From the NCBI GenBank assembly GCA_946406115.1, contig OX291547.1:8995001-9059000 (forward strand): a stretch of DNA of 64,000 nt, in the 5' to 3' direction. The translations under genes and the position numbers were made by a program. Of this stretch, positions 22,661 to 33,790 are shown one piece after another. Position 1 is the stretch's first letter. Each line of letters starts with the position of its first letter. The notes beneath the pieces were generated by a model, which made no database searches, was not told where the DNA came from, and saw only the letters and a list, made by a program, of their open reading frames with translations. Origin of the DNA: Apoda limacodes. Taxonomy: Eukaryota > Arthropoda > Insecta > Lepidoptera > Limacodidae.

Positions 22661-23160
22661 TAATTTATTAGTTATTCATTTAGTTACATTATCATGTCAT
22701 TCATGCGACACCGCGGAAATTTAAGCGTCCAAGGCTTTGGTTTTCCTAGGAAAGCCGGGCAGTCTTTACTGAAACCAAAGTACTTAGAGCGCACCCCGTT
22801 GCTGAAACGTCGCCTATGGAGGAGCCCACAAATAACGTAACACACTTCAGTAGTTGATCGTTAGTTCCCGTTACACCACGGATGGGAGGTTCTGGACATG
22901 AGTTCTGTAACATTTTTAGGGAAACCTCTATTTCGCTCAAAAAAATCCAAACTATAATTTCAAGTTGAAATAAACTAAGCATCCTTTTTATAAACAGGAA
23001 CTTTATTAATAGCAATAACCTTTTTATGGCAATAATATCTTAAGATAGGTACAATATTATCTTTATGTATAAAAATGAATTACTGTTTCCTTTTGTAACG
23101 CTATAACTTACGAACGTCTCCACCAAATTTGATAATTCTTTTATTTGTTAGGGCCAGATT
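22661..23160. other. Intergenic, nothing recognised
   Basis: No supported coding or repeat feature. The antisense open frame near 22.75-23.0 kb lacks a domain or splice context. Confidence 0.35.
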
Positions 23161-23164
23161 TATG

Positions 23165-23490
23165 AAAGGGAAAAGTGCGAGCCGGGATCGCGCACTAAGG
23201 GTAAACTGATTGTAATTAAATTATAGTACGTTGTGCACACGTCGGAGAAGGTTTCTGAGAAAGAAAAAAGCTGGTCAAGTGCGATTCGAACTCGCGTACT
23301 TATGGTAAGCTAATTGTAAAATTTGGTAAATGATTGTGCACAGGGCTGGAAAGGTTTATGAATTCGTCAACCGTTTCAGAGTTGGTGGCGCTAGTTGTTT
23401 TAAAAAAGAGAAACAACGATTGCGGGGTCAGATATTGTTATATGTATACATATTTATTAAGATATCAACACAATGGCACATTCATAACAC
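23165..23490 (+). repeat. Head-to-tail dimeric repeat (copy 1)
   Basis: Two tandem units carry an AAGTGCGAGCC/GGTCAAGTGCGATTCGAACT core, then GGTAAACTGATTGTAAT-like and TTGTGCACACGTCGGAGAAG-like segments. The copy ends with GGCGCTAGTTG and a GTTGTTT/AAACAAC stem followed by GCGGGGTCAG. The same dimer is at 45.74-46.05 kb. The end resembles a Helitron-like hairpin terminus. Confidence 0.6.
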
Positions 23491-24340
23491 AAAATTAATA
23501 TCTTTAAAGTTACTAGAATTTAGTTCTAAGCTACTAGTTCCAATCGGTCAATAGAAATCATCGATCAATCAATCAGTTCCCTTAAAACTATTTTACTTAT
23601 TTCCCTAGTACCTACCTATTTGAAATATTAAATATATACATTTATATATAGATCAACAAACTTCTTTTCAATCTTATCAATGTTGTCTATCTGGCGAGAT
23701 CTCGACCGATATTTGTCCAAAATAAAACGAGATTGCATTTTCTAGTGCCACATCTTCTGTCAAGTCTCACCGACCTCCATATGGCTCTATCTTTTAGACC
23801 TGAGGTGAAAGAAGTCATACATTTTTACAGAGAATGTGCTATTATGACTTATTTTCTAGTAAATATAAAAAAATAGAAAAAGTAAAAATTAAAGGGGCAT
23901 CTCCGTACAATGAACATGATATCGTAATAACAGTAATACATACATACGAACTTAAAACGATTATAGCGAAAGCTCTAGGCCGGCCTAGTGTGAGTCGGGA
24001 TGTGCATTCTTTGGTATTACAGAATCCTCGGCACGCGGCCAACTCGCACTTTGCCGTTTTTAAGCATTTAGCAATATTGTCAAAAAATTTTTTTTATATA
24101 AATTAGGTTTTTACACACAATTTTGAATCATCGAAGTTTTAGATATTATATTGTCAAAGTTATCAAAGTCAAAGTTATCAAAGTCAAAGTTATTTATTAT
24201 AAACAAACCCGCACATTATAAAGTAACTTTATGAAAAATAATTTTAAACATAAAATATCAGATTCGTATGTTTATTTTTAATATAAAAAAAATAATTTAT
24301 TTGGCAATGTTATACGCTAATGTAATGTTGTCTATTTAAG
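23491..24340. other. Intergenic, AT-rich
   Basis: It contains a short tandem AAAGTTATCAAAGTC tract at about 24155-24197, which in reverse resembles the TTGACTTTGACT tail of CR1/Jockey-like LINEs. The open frames at 23330-23554 and 23834-24106 lack support. Confidence 0.4.
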
Positions 24341-24342
24341 GT

Positions 24343-24513
24343 GTGTTTTGTTCGCTACGCTTTGGGTTTTATGTCATGATCCAGTCAGGTAAAAAACATA
24401 CATTCTCATCAGTATATAGGACACAGTACCTTATTCTTTGCTCAATTTATGATCGCATTATAATGCATCATGGTGCATAATATATTATATACATGATGCG
24501 GTCAATCAAAACA
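24343..24513. mobile_element. MITE-like element, GTTTTGTT family, copy 3 (diverged)
   Basis: It starts GTGTTTTGTTCGCTACGCTT and ends GGTCAATCAAAACAC, imperfect reverse complements. ATGTCATGATCCAGTCAGGT aligns with the interior of copies 1 and 2. Confidence 0.5.
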
Positions 24514-24789
24514 CGATAACGACTTATAAAAATGTAAGTACCCAAAAAATAATAACCTGTTAACCCATTTCAAAGAAAGTGCGACCTAAAAAATACATCA
24601 GTGCGAGTAATCTGGATAAAAATATGGATTGTCATATTCATGTAAGGAATAAAACTACTGACTCAAATCATTTTTATATACTACGTGTTACAAAATGGTC
24701 TGATAATAATGCAAGAGATAATTCTGCTCTTTATACTGAACAACTTTCCCTAAAGAACATGGGTCAAAATCTCAAAAAAACAACGAGGG

Positions 24790-25020
24790 TTTTTTATTTT
24801 TTGTACCACTAAGGTGGCAAACACGCTTGCGGTCCGCCTGATGGTAAGCGGTAAGCGCAGCCTATAGGCGCTTGCAACACCTGGGACATTAAGTACTCAC
24901 GCGTTGCCGATCTTTTAAAAATCTAATAACTTCTTTCTTGAAGAACCCCATTCTGTAGTCCTTAGAGAAAACCTTGGCCGGAAGCTCATTTCACAACCTA
25001 AGTCTCATACAAAGTACCGA
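24790..25020 (-). repeat. LINE 3' stub, antisense
   Basis: A T-rich start and ACCACTAAGGTGGCAAAC are followed by GGTCCGCCTGATGGTAAGCG. The reverse complement equals the 3' end and C-terminal coding of the APE-type LINE, including the region for FFKKEVIRF. It is 5'-truncated. Confidence 0.8.
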
Positions 25021-25414
25021 TCAGGAGCAGAATTATCTCCTACATTATTATTTGTATGATATGTATGTATGTATATAGACATATATATATAAGGATGTGT
25101 GGTCGGGAAGTATAATGATAGACTTGAATCATAATAATGGTATATTAATAAACTCTGACAACCTTGGATTCGTATAACACCTCATCGATGATGCCACCAG
25201 CTCCACACTCGTACACATTTCAATATTATTATTTTCCTCTACACATTGTTTTTAACTAGGTATTCATATCCTACAAACTTTTTGCTCGTTACTTTTCACG
25301 TGTACTTTTAGGACTATAACATATTGCTGATATTTAAAAGTCAGACAGTTGTATTTAGCTTCGAAACACTGTTAAAATCTTTGTTTAGAGAGTGAGGGCT
25401 TTTTTTTTTCCTGA

Positions 25415-25735
25415 ACTGACAACAATGCAGTTGGCTTTTGCAGCCATTACTGCTTCACCGGGCTTTTGGGGCGAGACTCTGAAGGAGCCTCAGCCCATAT
25501 AGCGCCCAACGCTCAAGGAGCCTCGGCTTGGATTGTCGCTCTCGGGGGCGTCCCTTCGACCGGCGTGAGTCTCGAACCCGAAGGTGAGTCACCGCCAGGA
25601 GGGGAGTTCCCCGTTACGCGGGTGCGGTTGCGATTGAGTAGGGCGAGAAGTGCCCCGGCACTCTTTGATACCTCGTGTATCAAAGAGTGCAATTTTCCTC
25701 GGGATGGTAACGTTTCCCTCTTTTCTATTTGAATC
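25415..25735 (+). repeat. GC-rich interspersed repeat, longest copy, with perfect hairpin
   Basis: It opens with ATGCAGTTGGCTTTTGCAGC and the TATAGCGCCCAACGCTCAAG block shared with 18.45 kb. It continues through a GC-rich stretch with an 88-codon open frame (25466-25732; SLEPEGESPPGGEFPVTRVR). It holds a perfect 14-bp inverted repeat at 25658-25690 (GCACTCTTTGATAC, 5-nt loop). It could be a 5' fragment of a retroelement ORF, but no domain is recognised. Confidence 0.5.
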
Positions 25736-28635
25736 AGTTTTGACATGGTTTTTTTTCTTCAATTTTTTTGGATTTTGTGTCGTTATATGTAATACTTTTT
25801 TATCGTATTTATTTTTTCCAACTAAATGCTCTAAAAACTAAACTCTAAAACTCTTATCCTTTGGATAAATATGTCAGTTGTGACATCTGTAGGCTTTGTC
25901 AATCACGCCACAACGATCAAAAATTAAGAAAAGCGGTCGTATATGCATTAACTGGTTTTCTTTACATAAATAATATTATATCACATACCTACACAATATT
26001 GAAATTACATACTTGACTACATTTGTATTAAGTAAGTTGCGGGTTCTATATTTAGTGATATTTTACTACCAATTGTGATAAAAACTTATAAATTTCTCAA
26101 GTAATGATAAATAATTGTCTTGTAAACATGGCGTCTTCATAGACGCAGCTTTAACTTGCAACTTCAACCTTAATACTTCTTCTCTGCGCATCAAAGCGTT
26201 TAGTTTCACTCTTCTGAAGGTCCAAGCAATACCGGTACCACTAATACAGTTCAAGTCTTCATAATCACTTTTATTTCGTACTTTTTGCAGGTATCGAACC
26301 ACACTAATGGTTATTTGTTTAGAGATCCGTAGAACTCGTTGAAAACCCTAAAATACGATGATCGTTTGTAGCTGCTTTTATATTTTTCGCTCTTTCAATA
26401 GTGTAACACTTACTATGTTACTATTTCAGATCCATATTTCTTTTAAACTGGCTCAAATATTTTATGAAATCATTCTCCAATAAAAATAGCAGAATGTATA
26501 CAAATGAATAGGCAATGTCCATTACGCTGCTGCTTCTATTGTGAAGTGTTAATGTCGCTATTAGTAAAACAGTCGATCAAATTGCTACTTAAGTCTGCGC
26601 AAAAGTACAAATCACTTCTGCAATGAAACTTTCAGTGGCAGAACAGTGATAAATATATCTTTAGTACAGTTCCGTTAAGAAGTCTGCAATTAAAGTCTTT
26701 ATGCAGTTCTGAAGCGTACAGCAATGGCGATAGAAGCCTTTTAGCAGCTTTAAGTTTTAACATACATGTTTTAACTCTCTTTTAAAGCTATATGCGGCTA
26801 ATAGGTTGTAAAATGAACTTTTATAAACCTAGAGTGGCACTTGGTTCAGTTTCTGCTACCCCTAGTAATATTTACAGCTATGGGCAGTTACGGAAGCCAT
26901 AGTAGAACTTAAAACGACTTTCTGAACCCCTAAAGTACTACTGTACAGCTAAAAGTTGCAAAATAGGCTGCTATTTCCACTAGTGTGCTAGTTGGGAGTT
27001 TAGTTATCCTTTTTTTTCAATGTGGACTAAAAAAAAATAGCATGCCTCTAAACATTCTTTAAGAACAAGAAACATACAATATTTGTTTTAAGATAACCAT
27101 TAAAACACCGCTATAAAAAAATGAAGGCCGACCCTCTAGTTTTTCTATATTTCAACTAGTAGGATGAACATAATTTATTTCATTAAATAGTAAGTAAACC
27201 TTAAATAAAGTAAATACTGTAAAGCTAGGGAATTAATATAATAGAATTAATACACCCTATGTGATATAATTGTAATTAATTATTTTCCACTTTTTACGCT
27301 AAGCCGTTCGCCGATTTGTAAAAAATTTTGTCACTAAAAAAAGCAAAAAAGCAAATTACATGATAACGTGCCGGATAGATACCCAAGGGCAGAAATATAC
27401 AGCGAAATACCAGCCAACAGGATATAAGGCGTTTTAATGGCAGAGCCTAACAGATAATTATGCGCAATAAAAGCATTGGTTTGTTTAGTGTCGTAGAACT
27501 TACAGGAAACATATTATTCACAGACTAAATAAAACTGAAAAAGAAACGATGCTCTTAATTAATAATATATATTTGCAAAAGACAATAGCTTAGGGTAATC
27601 AGAAAGCACACGAGAATGAATTAAAATGAATTTTGGATCTTTGTCTGTTTGTTTATGTGGCATCATGTTAAACAGTTAATTTCCTCTAGAGTTATGTCGC
27701 GATATTTGGCTGTACTTATATCTATATAGGTAATGGCATGTTACCATCACGCAGTTTAAAGATAGATGCAACATAAAGATTACCGAGACGTCATCTTAAA
27801 AGTCCTACAATGTTCTGATTGCAGCATCAAATGAAGGTCGCCAGCAAATGCAACCCGTTTTTTAATTATTTTGGAAACCGCTGAATGAATTTCTACTAAG
27901 CACATCTAAGAAGCATCGATCAGACCAGCCTTTAAAAAAAAAATCGCATTGATATCAGTTCACCGTCTGACCTTAATCATTCCACAGACAGATAGACTGA
28001 CACACACATTCACAAACAAATGCCTAAACCTTGTAAGTACCACCCCTCAGTTTTTGCAAGGGGTTAAATCGTTTATTATACGGTTACAAAATACTTGTAA
28101 CAGTATAGTAATACAAAAGACATCAACGTGCTGCCTGCACGTTTTTATATAACAAACGAAAATATTAATCAAATGATATGCACTCATTAAATGGATGAAA
28201 AGGGCAACAGGGTACTTATGTTTTTTTAAATCTTTATTTATTCTTACACTCACTACACTATCACTTTCCTGCGACTTTGTTCGCTTGGAATTTTGGAAAA
28301 AAGAAAGCTCTAACTTTCTTTTTTTTAATTAATGGAAACCTACAAAATTCTCAAAATCAAATTTTCATGACCTACTTTGCCTTTTGGAGATGATTTTCTT
28401 AAAACGGTGAATCACTTCAATCCTAATTTTATAATCTTAAGACAAAAAACAATTTTGTGCATTTAGTTTAAAAAATTACGGATTTCCATACAAACCAATT
28501 TCTAACCCCTATTTTAAAACCTTAGAGGATGAATTGTGCAAAATCCTTTCTAAGTGAAGCTTTGAACGTCACATTTGGAATCCATAAGTCAAATTTCAAG
28601 TAGTTACTAGGGGATCAAATTAAATAGTAACCAAA
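25736..28635. other. Intergenic, AT-rich, nothing recognised
   Basis: Read on both strands: no coding block with domain, splice or paralogy support, and no repeat I can name. Confidence 0.35.
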
Positions 28636-28639
28636 ATAA

Positions 28640-29050
28640 TAAAATATCGGCTAAGTGCAAATTGGACTCGCGCACGAAGCGTTCCGTACCATTATCACCT
28701 TTGTTGTATGGGAGTTAAATATTGGTTTTATTTTAATTTGATTATTTATAACTGAATATTCTGTAAATATTTCAAGCGTCTACCTGTTGCCATCAATATC
28801 GAGCAAAAACAAGCAAAAAAATCACTTTTGTGGTTCGGGAGCGCCACAATTAAATATTTATTTTATTCTGTTTTTTAGTATCTTCTTGTTATAGCGGCAA
28901 CATAAATACATCATCTGTGAAAATTTCAACTGTCTTACTATCACGGTTCATGAGATACAGCCTGGTGACAGACGAGCAGACAGACAGACAGACAACGGAG
29001 TCTTAGTAATAGGGTCCCGTTTTAGCTTATCCTTATTATGACAACGGTTT
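28640..29050 (+). repeat. ~400-bp interspersed repeat, copy 1
   Basis: It begins ATCGGCTAAGTGCAAATTGG then ACTCGCGCACGAAGCG and TTCCGTACC. It continues through ATCAATATCGAGCAAAAACA, AAATTTCAACTGTCTTACTA and CACGGTTCATGAGATACAGC, and ends CTTAGTAATAGGGTCCCGTT. The same ordered blocks occur at 62.2-62.6 kb, so this is a defined family. The GTGCGAGTC-GACTCGCGCAC head is widespread in Lepidoptera. Confidence 0.7.
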
Positions 29051-30390
29051 TGGGACCCAATTTTTATTATTAAAACCTATGAAGGCAGTGACGAACAATA
29101 AGCAAAACTAAAGTCTACAAAAAACTTATGTCGTAAATAACAAAGCATTGCAAATATTGCAGCTTCAATGATGCCTGTTCATTTAAAAGTTCCGGTGACC
29201 CAACTTTAATTAAAGCTCACCAAATATCATTATCATATTTTATCCGCTGCTATTATCTAAATAAACAGCCTAAAACAAGACATATAACCAAATAAATTAC
29301 ACTAGCTTTTACCTACGGTTTTACCCGAGCAGGTTATTCGAGGTGTAATTGAAACTTTATGGTTAATAATATCTGACAATATTATCAATAAAGAATAAAC
29401 CGCTTTTTTAAATTTGGTCAAAGTAGTAAACAATTTTTACAATATAAAAGTTTTTGCTTTCAAACATTTTGTTTATGTAGATTAACAAAACTTTTAGTTA
29501 TTACAATATAAAATTGGGGTATTAAATTTCCATAAAATATATTTTTAGAGGGAAGCAATTTTATTTTGAAAGTCAGATAAGGTTATTATTGTATCAAAAG
29601 CATGTAGTCCAATCCAGACCCAAGAATTTGGGTTTTGATATTGTTAAAGTTTTCTAATTTTAGGTATGTTATCACATATATGTTTCTGAGTTATTCTCTA
29701 AAAAGTTAGAAATTTTAAATGGTTGCTTTAGGTAGAATTTAGGTTTTTATATATAAGCAAAAAATCAGTGATTATAGAATTGAAGTAGAAAAAGAATACG
29801 GCATCTCGTATGAAAGGTTAATATCTTAATACTATTACGTTCTTAGAAACCACAAGTATATGGAATATACTTAAACTGAAAAATGCTTATAATTTTGCCA
29901 ATACAAATTTAAATCGTTGATATTGGCAAAATAGAAATACTCAATTCGCTTGTAAAATTTAAAAAAAAATTTTTAATGCTTATATAATAATTACTATTTT
30001 TTGTCATATCGGGACTAATATTGAATTAGAGTCCGTAAAGCTGATGGCACTTCATTATAACAAGCTATGCTTGAAAATCTCAAAGAGATCAAATCTAAAA
30101 TAAGGACATCCAATTCCAAAAGTGAACTAAGTCCTCGATAGCTCATAGAATCAGCAAGCTAAAATTACAGAGGGCAATCATATATGTCGGAGGTCCAATT
30201 GCCGATGAAGCAGTTAAGTCCTAGAAAGAAGACCACGTATACTAGATGTCAAAGCCTCCAGCCCGATCGACTGATAAATTTTTGAAGGTAAGTGGTGACT
30301 GACAGGAAATCCTTAGAGGAGGCTTGTGCCCAGTGGTGTTCCGAAATAGGATGGTATGACATATGAAGATCAAACACTGTGATATTTTGT
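29051..30390. other. Intergenic, AT-rich, nothing recognised
   Basis: No supported gene, RNA or named repeat on either strand. Confidence 0.35.
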
Positions 30391-30394
30391 AGAC

Positions 30395-30669
30395 ATGATC
30401 TCAAGCCTAATCTATGTCTATGGTCTTCCGAAATCCTGATAAATGTTTTTACTAACTTGTAATTTCAATTGATACCTTTTGTATTAAAAACTAGAATCCT
30501 CTTAAACTTTTAACCTATACAATTTATTAGAAAACTGGCACACTGCAGACCTAGATATTTATTCCGGGAACATTTCTTAAAAATTTCACGATGTTTTAGC
30601 TAGTGTCAAAAATAAGTGGAAAATTCGTTTGTATGAAGAACGCTGCGAAGCGCCGCGAATCGTATTCTC
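30395..30669. mobile_element. TTAA-ending MITE-like element, 5'-truncated relative
   Basis: GATCTCAAGCC, AACTGGCACACTGCAGACCT and CGTTTGTATGAAGAACGCTG lead to CGCCGCGAATCGTATTCTC at 30669, directly followed by TTAA (30670-30673). These blocks align with the complete copy at 52766-53161. The left terminal repeat is not present here. Confidence 0.6.
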
Positions 30670-30673
30670 TTAA

Positions 30674-32383
30674 GGATGAATACAAAAAAAAACAATTATA
30701 ATTGGACTACTCTGAAAAAGCATTGCCCGACCATACAACATAAAACTGACGCATTCACTTGAAAACCACCTCCGTTTTTTCGTCGCTGAGAATTTATTTT
30801 GAAATGAGTACCTAACTCAATTAATATTTAAATGTATGACAATTCAAATGGGCAGTCGAGCGAATTAATGAGCAAAGTCCGTTGGTTGAATGGTTTTGTT
30901 TATTTCAAACTAGGTAAACCACGTGGCTCCGCTTTTGTTTGTTTCCAAATGTAACTACAAAAATCCTCACAAGGATACTCGTGATAAAAGTATCCTGTTT
31001 GTCAGGGTTCAGGATACTCAACAACAAAGAAGCAAGATACATTGCATTCATACAATGGGTCAACACTTTAGATGTAAAGAAAAATTCGACAACGTCTAGA
31101 CAGTCATGGCGCCGCGACCAAAGGTATGGCTAGACAGCTCCTAAACGGCCATATGTGAAAACATAGACTTGTTGTAAGTTTATTACCGGTTGCTCGGTCT
31201 AAACGTCTTCGATGACAGATTGTAAGTGTAATAAATAAATGTTTAGAACGTGGTAGTAGCTTGTAGCTAGCTGTTTAATCTGGTTACAGAAAACTATTAG
31301 TAGAGTTTCGTCTAATCATATTCATATTATTATGTTTATTCTATTATTCTAATTGCCTCGTTTTCGAAAAATTTATTTTCTGGATTGGAGTGTGTTATTC
31401 AAAAAACTTTAAAATTTTATCTTGTAAATAGATTTTGATGAGTAAGCTATAAATTAGGAGAAGACAAAAGAAACTATATTGCATGCATGCATTGTAACGT
31501 AAAACAGTTTAGGTATACATAACTTAATACGCAGTAAAAAAATTCGACCGCCTTCAAAAAGGCAATAAAAATTAAATACCTTCATGCCACATTGTGCTAA
31601 GAAGTGTTTTTTCATTTGAAGTCAAATGCCAAAATTTTGGAGCACGGATACGAGACAATTATTTTTTAACCGACTTCAAAAAAGAAGGAGGTTCTCAATT
31701 TGGATGTTTGTATTTTTTTTATGTATGTTCGGACACAACTCCGTATATATATACGGATTTTCAAAATTCTTTTCTTATTTAAAAGGGTATACTTCCGAGG
31801 TGGTCCCATATTAATGTAGTGAATTAAAAACTTAAGCTGCTGGTAAAAAATTGGTGTTAATTTGGAACTGGTGCAACGCCTTTTATAGTGATGACTTTAT
31901 AAAATATTGATATGAGTATCGATGTTTTTAGTGTACGAGAAAAAAAGCAATTCGTCACTCAATACTAAAAAATAAAAACTTTTTAACAAAAAAAAACAAC
32001 CAGCTTCAACAAGATGTACTAACAGTTTATAAAACACTTCACTTTCATGAAACCAACTTCAAACTGTAATTCAGAGTAGATTTTTGGAAATAAGTAACTA
32101 TTTTTTCGTTTGTAATGCATCTCTCTGAAAAACTTTGGTTAAAAAGTTTTTATTGACAATCGACTTCAAAGAGAAGAAGACACATAGCTCAAGTTAATTT
32201 TATACATAATTATGTTCCAAACTGGAATTTTGGTTTTGCGCCTTGGAACATTGCTAGCTAGTATTATATGACACAAGGACAGACAGACGGACTGTGTTAT
32301 GATGCTACTACACGATTCCGTTCCGTACGCAGATGTCCTGCATTACATATTTTACCGAATATTTTTGTGAGACATTTCCTCAG
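30674..32383. other. Intergenic, upstream of gene B
   Basis: AT-rich. The recurrent phrase AACCGACTTCAAAAAAG occurs near 31670 (and again at 32775 in intron 1), with weaker versions near 31540 and 32160. No gene is supported. Confidence 0.4.
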
Positions 32384-32422
32384 TATAAATAGGTTTTCTA
32401 TGCAAATATTTGCCAGTTCGTG
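32384..32422 (+). promoter_or_regulatory. Core promoter and 8-nt leader of gene B
   Basis: TATAAATA lies at 32384-32391 and CAGT at 32414-32417 (A at 32415), with the start ATG at 32423. This matches gene A in box sequence, spacing (31-32 bp) and leader length, and shares TGCCAGT. Confidence 0.75.
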
Positions 32423-32632
32423 ATGGGGTTAAGTTCTGTAGTGTTCAGCGTTTTTACGTTGACGGCTTTGGAGAAAGTAGCGCTTTCTGCCGGAGACAAT
32501 GCATTATCTACTGAGGATAGAAGATTACTTCTCACCACCCCAGTCTTTGTACTTCCACGGGGCTTTACGGGGACTGGCCAACCACGTCTGTTTCCCACAG
32601 TAGTTGACGTCACTCAGAAACCTCATGGACAG
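32423..32632 (+). CDS. Glycine-rich secreted protein gene B, exon 1 (signal peptide)
   Basis: Exon 1 encodes 70 residues and ends in phase 0 at CAG|GTATGT. A GTG lies directly upstream in frame at 32420, but the ATG at 32423 is the sensible start. MGLSSVVFSVFTLTA is a hydrophobic leader similar to that of gene A, though EKVA at its end is less typical of a cleavage region. The mature part has AGDNALSTEDRRLLLTTP and LPRGFTGTGQPRLFPT, aligning with gene A (GDNALDTEDR, PPRG, GT-R-FP). It is predicted to be secreted. No named domain is seen. Combined with exons 2 and 3 it predicts a 381-residue protein if the exon 3 TAA is used. Confidence 0.8.
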
Positions 32633-33790
32633 GTATGTCAACTATTAGAAATTTTAAATAGTTTTAGCAAATTTTAACATGTGAGAATGAATATTATACT
32701 TACATAGTGCTTAAGAAAATAAAACACAACTATTCGTATATACAAGCCAGTCCTAGATGTAAGTGAGTAAAAAACCTTTTTTAACCGACTTCAAAAAAAG
32801 GAGGAGGTTAGTAATACGTCAGCATGTTATTTTTTTTTGTATGTTCCTGCATCACTTCGTTGTTTGTTTTGTGTCGATATATGGAGTGGGCTACCTCCAG
32901 ATTGGTCACATTTAAATTTGGTAAGTATCGGACCAGAAAAAACCAAAGTTAGGCTAGAAAATGGTTTCAAATCAATCATTTGTAGCTGTAATCATGAGAT
33001 GCTTTATTAGAGTACGTATTTAGGGAAAATAACTCCAGTTGTATACTCATGTTTGTCTGTCCGTCCGTTTGACGATATTAGGGTTTAGCAGCCAAATTAT
33101 GTTATGTTATGTAGGGTTCCGTAGCCGGTAGGTGACCAAACGATTATAGTATCGTAATGACCGTTCGTTTACCAATTTTAGATTTCGAACCGAAAGCGTT
33201 TGTAATGTCTGTCCGTCCGTTTGTTCAATAGTTTTCAGGATTCCGCACCTAAACGGTAAAAACTAGACTTGTTATCCTAAACATTTTTTGTTTGAATTTT
33301 GTGTTATATTCAAAATAGTTTTAGTCATACACGACAATTCATAATTTAAAAAGAAATGTGTATTGACATTTAATCCTCACCATTATGAGAAAAAAGATAC
33401 AGTCAGCAAGAATTTTTTTCAAACTAATTTATCAAACGAACACTTTAAATAATTAAATAAAATATATATTTTTCTAAAAGAGAGTCATTCTCAGTAAATC
33501 AAAACAACGTAGGTAGTATCTTGTATTGCTTTTTTATTTTTTCTTTATTTTAAAAAAATATCCAGAGCGTGGCGAAGATGTAACAAAAAATTCGTCTACC
33601 ATATGTTTAGTATAAAGTGAAAAAACAATGCTAAAACACATTATTGGACAAATTGATAAAATCGAATCATGACGATTTCTTGTTATGAAACCTTAAAAAT
33701 GTATCAAAAGTGTGATCTTGTTTAGTTTTCTAATTTTATACAATAAACTAGTGGATGCGACAGATGTTGACCTGCCTTAACGTTGGCTTG
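32633..33790 (+). other. Gene B intron 1, left part
   Basis: AT-rich intronic sequence. AACCGACTTCAAAAAAAGGA near 32775 and GGGTTCCGTAGCC with GTCTGTCCGTCCG near 33114-33230 are pieces of common lepidopteran short repeats. No exon is supported. Confidence 0.45.

Noticed and set aside
26066..26302. 78-codon minus-strand frame with Lys/Arg-rich sequence
   Set aside because: No recognisable domain or splice context; treated as chance.
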